Shown here in pieces: positions 14,171-19,066 of a stretch of DNA of 19,066 nucleotides; position 1 is the first letter of the stretch; each line of letters opens with the position of its first letter. The DNA lies in assembly GCA_039934475.1 (NCBI GenBank), contig JBDTMC010000105.1, positions 1 to 19,066 on the forward strand, in the 5' to 3' direction. The position numbers and the translations under genes are program-made. The DNA comes from JBDTMC01 sp039934475 (lineage in GTDB: Bacteria; Acidobacteriota; Terriglobia; Bryobacterales; Bryobacteraceae). The notes under the pieces were generated by a model. It saw only the letters and a list, made by a program, of their open reading frames with translations, searched no databases and was not told where the DNA came from.

Positions 14171-16392
14171 CGAGGGTAGTCCAGAGCGGCTGGAATCATT
14201 ACCTTCAACAGCGATTGGGCCGCGCGATCCTTCGCCAGTTGCGAGCCGGTGAGGCATCCGTCGAGTTTGGAACGCAGCTTGACGAACTGCTCATAGCCAT
14301 CGAACCGCACGCATGGGCCGGCTTTCGGCGGATGGGATCCGTCGGCATTCTTGAAATCGACGACCATGCATGACGCGCCGGGCACGAGGGCTTCGAGAGT
14401 GACCAATTCGTCGGCCTGGAAGCAGCCGGGGTAGTCGTCGTTATCCCACGCGGGATGGCGGTTGTAACCAAACACGAGTTCGGCGGAGATGCGGCCCACT
14501 TCACCGGCGGCGCGTGCCGTCTGGATGTGGCAGAGATCGGTAAGGAATCCGAGAAGGCCGTCGAAGCCCTCGGTGAGGGACGGATTTTCAGGTCCGTTGA
14601 CTTCGAGTTCCAGCAGATCGAGGATTTGCTGGCGGGCGGCCAGCAGCCAGCAGAGAGCGTCGGCGAGCGGGAAAGTCACGCCCTGTCGGCTGCCATGGTA
14701 AAGGCGGTCGCCCTCGGCGTCCTTCGAAACCTGGAGGTGCTCCACGGTCCACAGCCAGAGGTGCATGGCGGAGGCAAGGGCACAGGCGCCGGTGCCGGCG
14801 CGGCGCCCTGCGATGGCGCGCAACTCGGGAATCCACTGGCGGAACTGAGCGAGAAAGACTTCATTCACCATCGTTATGGAAAGCTGACGGCGCTGAACGG
14901 CTTCGGGGCCCTCGTAGGTGGCTTCCAACTGCGCGTCCATCCACTTGTGGCCGAGGAAACCGGGGCAGTCTTCGGTGATTCCGTAGCCGCCCATCAGGCT
15001 CACCGCTTCGCGCATCATGGTGGCGCCATGGCCGGTATTCCAGAGTTTGCACGCCGGGCAGAAGACGTTGGCCTGGGAGTCGAGCAACAGGAATTGCACC
15101 ATCGGATCGGTTGCCAACTGCTCCAGGCGCGCTTCGTCGCGGAACCTGGGACTCCGATTCTTCAGTTCGAGATACTCCAGGGCGTCCTTGGAAAGCCGGC
15201 GTATGGCCTTGAATCGGGCCGACCCGCTGGCCGCGCCCATGTCCGCCAGAATACGATCAGCCTGTTTCTCAATGGGGTCCAACTCATCGAACATGCGGGC
15301 AGCGGCAAAGCCGAGTGAAGCCGACGCCTCGCCGGTGGCCCACACATCCAGCAGACGGTGCAGCGCGTCCTCTTTCTGCTGCAGGCCCATCTCATAGCGG
15401 GGCGAACCTTCGGGAACGGCGGCGCCTCCGCGGAAGCGGTCGCGGTGGTAGCGGATCACCGGCTCGACCGCGCTGAGCAGTTTCGCCGCGGTCATCAGTC
15501 CTACGCCGACGCGAGTACGGCGGAAGACGGCTTCGATGATTTCCGAATGGGTGAAATTGGGAACGATGACGCCAGCCTTAATGGTGTAGCCGCCGACGAT
15601 GCGGCTGGCCGGAACGCGGAGGCTGAAGACGGGGTCGCTGGTGGAGCTCAATTGGTGAACCAGCTTGCGGGTGGGTGTGCCGCGGTCCCATGTACCGGGG
15701 TCGGTTTCTTCCAGAATCACCATGCAGGAACTGGCAATACGCTGGTCGCCGGTATCGACTGCCGCGGTGACGAAATTGGCGAAGCCCATGTTGGTGATGA
15801 AGCGGCCCCGCTTGTTGACTTCGAGGAGCGGTTCTTCGCCTTCCTTCCACTCCGCGATGGTCACTTTGCCGCTGAGCAATCCAGTTTCAACGCCAACGTA
15901 CGGGATGGGTTCAGTGAGGCAAAAGGCGCCGCGAAGCTGCTTCTCCGTGCGCCCGGGGACAGCCCCGCCCATGTAGCGCGCGCGTTGCTCCGGGGTGCCT
16001 CTTTCGTGGATGGGGGACAGCGCAAGGCAACCGGCGAGGCTGGCGGTCGAAGCTCCGGCATCCACCCAGGCCAGCTCAAAGGCGACCAGCGACAGCGCCA
16101 GGTTCTTCGGTCCTTCGAGGTAGCCGCCTTCTTCGGGATCCATGAAGACGGAGGTGATTCCGGCGGCGTCGTAGGCGGGCAACAAGCTCGCCTTGCCGGC
16201 GGTCCATTCGTGGGTGTTGCGGCCACCCTCGGCCACCAGGCGGGCTACCGGTCCGCGGGCAACCGATCGCGCCGATTGAACCAGCATCTGCAAGTCGTAG
16301 CGGTCCTGGAAGCGCCAGAGAATCTGACGGACATCATCACCGGGCAGAGTGCGAAGGGTCTCACTCAGCCGTTTTGTTGCGACGGTCGGCAT
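14167..16392 (-). CDS. Long acyl-CoA dehydrogenase with C-terminal extension
   Basis: The 741-residue protein starts at an ATG at 16392 with a strong GGAGG 8 bases before it. The acyl-CoA dehydrogenase core covers about residues 40-520. It has AFCLTEP at 156-162 (flavin-contact block), RTRVGVGLMTAAKLL, then MMREAVSLMGGYGITEDCP (family GGxGYTxExP), then DAQLEATYEGPEAVQRRQLS. E494 in YEG matches the catalytic base of medium-chain acyl-CoA dehydrogenase. The GSD that usually follows LTEP is missing (IPYVGVETG instead). Residues 520-741 are a mostly helical extension, which makes this nearly twice the usual 380 residues and closer in size to VLCAD or FadE types. It is the first gene of the ETF operon, so it is probably a respiratory acyl-CoA oxidation enzyme; the chain length or substrate is unknown. 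Confidence 0.9.
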   Translation of the reverse strand: MPTVATKRLSETLRTLPGDDVRQILWRFQDRYDLQMLVQSARSVARGPVARLVAEGGRNTHEWTAGKASLLPAYDAAGITSVFMDPEEGGYLEGPKNLALSLVAFELAWVDAGASTASLAGCLALSPIHERGTPEQRARYMGGAVPGRTEKQLRGAFCLTEPIPYVGVETGLLSGKVTIAEWKEGEEPLLEVNKRGRFITNMGFANFVTAAVDTGDQRIASSCMVILEETDPGTWDRGTPTRKLVHQLSSTSDPVFSLRVPASRIVGGYTIKAGVIVPNFTHSEIIEAVFRRTRVGVGLMTAAKLLSAVEPVIRYHRDRFRGGAAVPEGSPRYEMGLQQKEDALHRLLDVWATGEASASLGFAAARMFDELDPIEKQADRILADMGAASGSARFKAIRRLSKDALEYLELKNRSPRFRDEARLEQLATDPMVQFLLLDSQANVFCPACKLWNTGHGATMMREAVSLMGGYGITEDCPGFLGHKWMDAQLEATYEGPEAVQRRQLSITMVNEVFLAQFRQWIPELRAIAGRRAGTGACALASAMHLWLWTVEHLQVSKDAEGDRLYHGSRQGVTFPLADALCWLLAARQQILDLLELEVNGPENPSLTEGFDGLLGFLTDLCHIQTARAAGEVGRISAELVFGYNRHPAWDNDDYPGCFQADELVTLEALVPGASCMVVDFKNADGSHPPKAGPCVRFDGYEQFVKLRSKLDGCLTGSQLAKDRAAQSLLKVMIPAALDYPR

Positions 16393-16400
16393 GGGCCTTA

Positions 16401-16405
16401 CCTCC
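16401..16405 (-). promoter_or_regulatory. Strong ribosome binding site of the acyl-CoA dehydrogenase gene
   Basis: GGAGG on the minus strand lies 8 bases before the ATG at 16392. It is the best ribosome site in the operon and fixes this start; the downstream genes have weak sites and rely on overlaps. Confidence 0.8.
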
Positions 16406-16425
16406 GAATAGGAACGTGGTTAGAG

Positions 16426-16441
16426 AGCAATTGGATTGCCA
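16426..16441 (-). promoter_or_regulatory. Candidate sigma54 (-24/-12) promoter of the acyl-CoA dehydrogenase/ETF operon
   Basis: The minus strand reads TGGCAA-TCCAA-TTGCT against the consensus TGGCAC-N5-TTGC(A/T). The invariant GG and GC are present at the exact spacing, and the TTGCT half is perfect. Taking the C at 16427 as -12, transcription would start near 16415, giving a leader of about 23 bases that contains the GGAGG site. A sigma54 activator with intact GAFTGA is encoded at 3444-4856; whether it acts here is not shown. Confidence 0.62.
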
Positions 16442-16461
16442 AGACAGGATATCGGGGTCTG

Positions 16462-16478
16462 GTTATCACAAAGATAAC
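16462..16478. promoter_or_regulatory. Inverted repeat GTTATC-N5-GATAAC, candidate operator
   Basis: A perfect 6-bp dyad with a 5-base centre (ACAAA) lies about 47-63 bases upstream of the predicted start of the ETF operon and about 130 bases before the divergent gene at 16607. Size and symmetry suit a dimeric regulator site. It matches no operator I can name with certainty. Confidence 0.45.
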
Positions 16479-16606
16479 GAATTCCTACAGTTAGAAAGGA
16501 TCGCTGCACCGGGAGGGAACGGCGGAGGGTACGCGCAATTTGCCCCACCTCGCATTTTATGAAGAGAAAGAGGGCCAAAACCCCCGAATACTTTTAAACT
16601 GGAGAC

Positions 16607-16984
16607 ATGGTTCATCTTTCCCTGCAACTCGATGAGTTCGGCCGTTTGGCGTGCCAGCTGACAAACAAGGAATCAACCGCAACGGTGAGTTGCGCCGACG
16701 TCCGGGAGGGGCTGTTAGCCTTGAGCGGAGCGCTGGACGATGTGGAGAAAGACGGTGCCGGTGAGTGTTTCTGGCTGCGATCGGCGGGAGAGTACCGGTG
16801 GGTATTCCGCCGCCTGGACGAGCAGGTGCGTCTGGCCGTGCTGTGGTGCGGTAGCGTGGCGATCGGATTTCAGCATGTTTTCTGGGCGGAGTGTCCGTTT
16901 GACGAGCTGGTTAGCCGTCTTCGGGCGGCGATAGAGGCGTTTTCCGTCCAGTTAGTGACCGAAGTCACTCCATCCGCCGATTGA
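16607..16984 (+). CDS. Small conserved-looking protein of unknown function
   Basis: The protein has 125 residues from an ATG at 16607, with GGAG only 2 bases before it, an unusually short gap. The product is acidic and soluble with no signal peptide or TM helix. It has three cysteines besides C87-type positions in the core (CQL, SCAD, ECFW, LWCG, AEC). The pattern alternates beta strands (HLSLQLDEFGRLACQL, GEYRWVFRRLDEQVRLAVLW) with helices (ADVREGLLALSGALDDVE, FDELVSRLRAAIEAFS). I recognise no family. It sits 18 bases before the hemerythrin gene, so both may be one transcript, divergent from the ETF operon. Confidence 0.68.
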   Translation: MVHLSLQLDEFGRLACQLTNKESTATVSCADVREGLLALSGALDDVEKDGAGECFWLRSAGEYRWVFRRLDEQVRLAVLWCGSVAIGFQHVFWAECPFDELVSRLRAAIEAFSVQLVTEVTPSAD

Positions 16985-17002
16985 GCAGGTTAGTATCGAA
17001 CC

Positions 17003-17563
17003 ATGCCAGTCGTCATTGGAGCCAGGCGCGAAAGCGATTTCACAGACCCAATCGGCATGCTGAGAGACTGCCACCGCCGCATTGAGCGGTTTCTTGAAGT
17101 ATTGGTGCGCGTTGCTGAGCAGGCCCACGGAGGCCCATTGAGCGAGGAGCGGCGCGGGGCGTTCGACAATGCGCTGCGCTACTTCCGCGACGCCGCTCCA
17201 AAGCACACTGCGGACGAGGACGAGAGCCTGTTTCCGCGCTTGCGCCGAATGGACAGCGACGAAGTGCGCATGCTGCTGGCGCGCATTGAATCACTCGAAG
17301 AACAGCACCAATCCGCGGACGCAAGCCATCGCGAGGTGGATCACCTTGGCGGGCAGTGGCTGAGAGACGGCGTCTTGCCGCCCGCAGAGGCGCAGCGGCT
17401 GCTAACGGTACTGGTGGAACTGCGGAAGCTGTATCGCCAACACATCGAGACCGAAGAAAATGAGGTCTTCCCGGCGGCTGACGGTCTTTCCGGCAGTGAC
17501 CGTCAATCGATCGGCGATGAGATGATTTCGCGGCGCGGACTTACAAAAGCGGTAAAAAGGTAG
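17003..17563 (+). CDS. Hemerythrin HHE-domain protein
   Basis: The 186-residue four-helix-bundle protein carries the diiron ligand set: H24 (DCHRRIE), H68 and E72 (KHTADEDESLFP), H102 (EEQH), and H147 and E151 (QHIETEENEVFP). Family members bind O2 or NO, or sense iron and redox state in the cytoplasm. The HxxxE pairs, each followed by LFP or VFP, are typical of bacterial single-domain members. No signal peptide is seen. It follows the small unknown protein by 18 bases with only a weak ribosome site, and faces away from the ETF operon, so a role in oxygen or NO handling near respiratory electron flow is possible but unproven. Confidence 0.9.
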   Translation: MPVVIGARRESDFTDPIGMLRDCHRRIERFLEVLVRVAEQAHGGPLSEERRGAFDNALRYFRDAAPKHTADEDESLFPRLRRMDSDEVRMLLARIESLEEQHQSADASHREVDHLGGQWLRDGVLPPAEAQRLLTVLVELRKLYRQHIETEENEVFPAADGLSGSDRQSIGDEMISRRGLTKAVKR

Positions 17564-17572
17564 GGTCCTACC
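17559..17572. repeat. Palindrome GGTAGG-GT-CCTACC across the hemerythrin stop codon
   Basis: A perfect 6-bp dyad with a 2-base centre spans the TAG stop at 17561-17563. It is too tight a loop for a good RNA hairpin, so a protein-binding site is more plausible than a terminator. Confidence 0.5.
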
Positions 17573-17603
17573 GGGAAAATCTTTCCTTTCTCTTTCCTGG
17601 CCG

Positions 17604-17631
17604 TAGCCGTGTTTTGTGTGAGTTACGGCTA
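17604..17631 (+). terminator. Weak hairpin after the hemerythrin gene
   Basis: TAGCCGT (17604-17610) pairs with ACGGCTA (17625-17631) around a T/G-rich 14-base loop, about 40 bases after the hemerythrin stop. There is no T-run. It is the only terminator-like structure in the 180-base gap before the OmpA-family gene. Confidence 0.35.
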
Positions 17632-17743
17632 GAGCCTCAAATTTGCAACCCAAATCCAACTGTGGAATCTTAAGTGCAGATCGTCTACTTCGGTCATTCG
17701 TCTTGAAAGCAAGATCCGAGACCGGGAAGAGGCCACTACACAT

Positions 17744-19066
17744 ATGATCAAGTCCTTTGCTTTTGTGATGTTTTCCGCGGCTTTGTTCGGGCAGGTACCC
17801 AATCCAACCCAGGCCAATACACCGCAAGTAACCGGAGGGACCCCAGTATTCCGGATCACCGCTACGTCCCGAACAATCAAAGCGATCAATTTCCATCATC
17901 GCCAGGGGAACACCACGGTCAATCTGGTGGGTACCAGTCTGATGCCGCGTGCGAAGGGCGAAGCTCGGATCGACAGCAAAACGGGGGCGACGAAGCTGGA
18001 TATCAATTTCAGCAAAATGGAGCCTGCGCAGACCCACGGAGACTCCTTTCTGACGTATGTGATGTGGGCGATTACGCCGGAAGGGCGTCCTGAGAACCTC
18101 GGCGAGGTCTTTGTTACGGGAGACGACGCGCGGCTGCAGGGGGCGACCGAACTTCAGTCGTTCGGCCTCATTGTGACGGCGGAACCCTACTTCGCGGTGA
18201 CGCAACCGAGCGACATCGTAGTGATGGAAGGGGTCATCAAACCCGGTCCGGAGGGGACGACGGGCACTTTTAGCCCGGTGGAAGCGAAGTATGAGCTTCT
18301 GGAGCACGGTTCCTATGACGCCGTCCTGCCGGCGGCCGACCGGGCTCTGGTGAAACAGCGTAACGATGTGCCTCTGGACTTGAAGGAAGCACGGCATGCG
18401 ATGGCGATTGCGCGCGGTGTTGGCGCCATGAAGTATGCTGCCGATACGATGCAGAAGGCGTCCGTAGAATTGCAGAATGCCGAGGGTTTCTGGAGTTCGC
18501 GTAAGAACACCAAACAGGTCCAGACACTGGCGCGCAATGTTACCCAGTTGTCCGAGGATGCCCGCATCATCACGCTGCGCAAGCGACAGGCGGAGGATCT
18601 TGCCAACGAACGGCGCACATCGGAAGAAAATATCGCCGCCGCCAAGTCAGATGCAGAGCGCGAAGCCGCGCAGCGCGCGCTGGCGGAAGCGGACAAGCGC
18701 GCAGCGATGGAACGCGAACGGGTCGCCCAGGAGCAGGCTGCCGAAGAAGCCCGGCTGAGGCAGCGCGCGCTAAATGAGGCAGCTGTGGCGCAGAACGAAA
18801 AGGCGGAGGCCGACCGTCAGGCGGCGGAGGCCAAGCAACGGGCTGCCGAAGCGGAGTCTGCGAACCAGAAGAGCGAACAAGACCGTCTGGCCCTGCGAGC
18901 CCAGCTTAAGGACCAGTTGAACAAGGTACTGCAGACTCAGGACACCGCGCGTGGACTGATTGTCAACATGGCGGATGTGTTGTTTGACTTTGGGAAGTAC
19001 ACACTGAAGCCGGAGACGCGTGAGAAGCTTGCCAGGATTACCGGCATTCTGATCTCACACCCGGAA
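17744..19066 (+). CDS. OmpA-family envelope protein with long coiled coil, 3' end outside window
   Basis: The frame is open from an ATG at 17744 to the right edge, 441 residues without a stop. MIKSFAFVMFSAALFGQ is a signal peptide. Residues about 30-190 are beta-rich (FRITATSRTIKAINFHHRQG, KLDINFSKMEPAQTHGDSFL, WAITPEGRPENLGEVFV). Residues about 200-405 are helical, with a strongly charged Ala/Glu/Arg/Gln coiled coil (REAAQRALAEADKRAAMERE). At 409-441 starts an OmpA peptidoglycan-binding domain (MADVLFDFGKYTLKPETREKLARI), cut by the window end. The protein would link the outer membrane or periplasm to peptidoglycan. An AAGAGG-like site lies about 12 bases upstream. Confidence 0.88.
   Translation, partial: MIKSFAFVMFSAALFGQVPNPTQANTPQVTGGTPVFRITATSRTIKAINFHHRQGNTTVNLVGTSLMPRAKGEARIDSKTGATKLDINFSKMEPAQTHGDSFLTYVMWAITPEGRPENLGEVFVTGDDARLQGATELQSFGLIVTAEPYFAVTQPSDIVVMEGVIKPGPEGTTGTFSPVEAKYELLEHGSYDAVLPAADRALVKQRNDVPLDLKEARHAMAIARGVGAMKYAADTMQKASVELQNAEGFWSSRKNTKQVQTLARNVTQLSEDARIITLRKRQAEDLANERRTSEENIAAAKSDAEREAAQRALAEADKRAAMERERVAQEQAAEEARLRQRALNEAAVAQNEKAEADRQAAEAKQRAAEAESANQKSEQDRLALRAQLKDQLNKVLQTQDTARGLIVNMADVLFDFGKYTLKPETREKLARITGILISHPE

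Noticed and set aside
12476..14179. 567-residue open frame on the plus strand opposite the ETF-QO gene
   Set aside because: It is antisense to a gene with clear motifs, has no domain of its own, and arises from the high GC third-position bias.
15358..16494. 378-residue plus-strand frame opposite the acyl-CoA dehydrogenase
   Set aside because: Antisense shadow; it also runs through the candidate promoter region.
17663..17678. TGGAAT-N5-GTGCA before the OmpA-family gene as a sigma54 site
   Set aside because: Spacing fits, but both boxes have mismatches to consensus; too weak to call.
17402..18397. 331-residue minus-strand frame opposite the hemerythrin and OmpA genes
   Set aside because: His/Arg-rich composition, crosses the intergenic gap and opposes two well-supported genes.

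Overview
The window is GC-rich and densely coded. Its gene content points to an Acidobacteriota genome, probably of the Solibacter/Bryobacter type. The indicators are a ThuA / DUF5060-DUF4038 / DUF1080 sugar-processing group, many small secreted alanine- and proline-rich lipoproteins, an NtrC-type two-component system, and a long acyl-CoA dehydrogenase next to ETF and ETF-quinone oxidoreductase genes. This placement is inferred from gene content; there is no rRNA marker. I see no tRNA, rRNA, CRISPR array, insertion sequence or phage gene.

Layout. (1) 1-3401, minus strand: a tightly coupled carbohydrate operon, read ThuA-like protein, then DUF5060/DUF4038 glycoside-hydrolase-like protein, then DUF1080 (3-keto-disaccharide hydrolase family) protein, which runs off the left edge. 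(2) 3444-6810, plus strand: an NtrC-type sigma54 activator, its histidine kinase and a small proline-rich lipoprotein, joined by 4-base stop/start overlaps. A perfect 10-bp hairpin lies at the convergent junction that follows. (3) 6876-16392, minus strand: a run of nine genes in one direction. Upstream is an operon of a 741-residue acyl-CoA dehydrogenase, an ETF-quinone oxidoreductase-like flavoprotein with a C-terminal ferredoxin segment, EtfB, EtfA and a polytopic membrane protein, with overlaps or gaps of at most 7 bases. Downstream, after a hairpin, come a membrane-anchored coiled-coil protein, a STAS-TM-coiled-coil protein and a glycine-zipper lipoprotein. (4) 16607-19066, plus strand: a small unknown protein, a hemerythrin-domain protein, and an OmpA-family protein with a long coiled coil that runs off the right edge.

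How it fits together. The acyl-CoA dehydrogenase would pass electrons to EtfAB, then to the ETF-QO-like protein, then to membrane quinone. Three features of this module are unusual: the EtfA and EtfB cofactor motifs are non-canonical, the ETF-QO ferredoxin segment has eight cysteines instead of the usual four, and an uncharacterised membrane protein sits at the operon end. Immediately upstream of the dehydrogenase is a sequence with correct sigma54 -24/-12 spacing (TGGCAA-N5-TTGCT). It would put transcription start about 23 bases before the ATG, and a GTTATC-N5-GATAAC inverted repeat lies further upstream. Because a sigma54 activator with an intact GAFTGA loop is encoded in the same window, nitrogen- or stress-type sigma54 control of this electron-transfer operon is the most testable new idea here.
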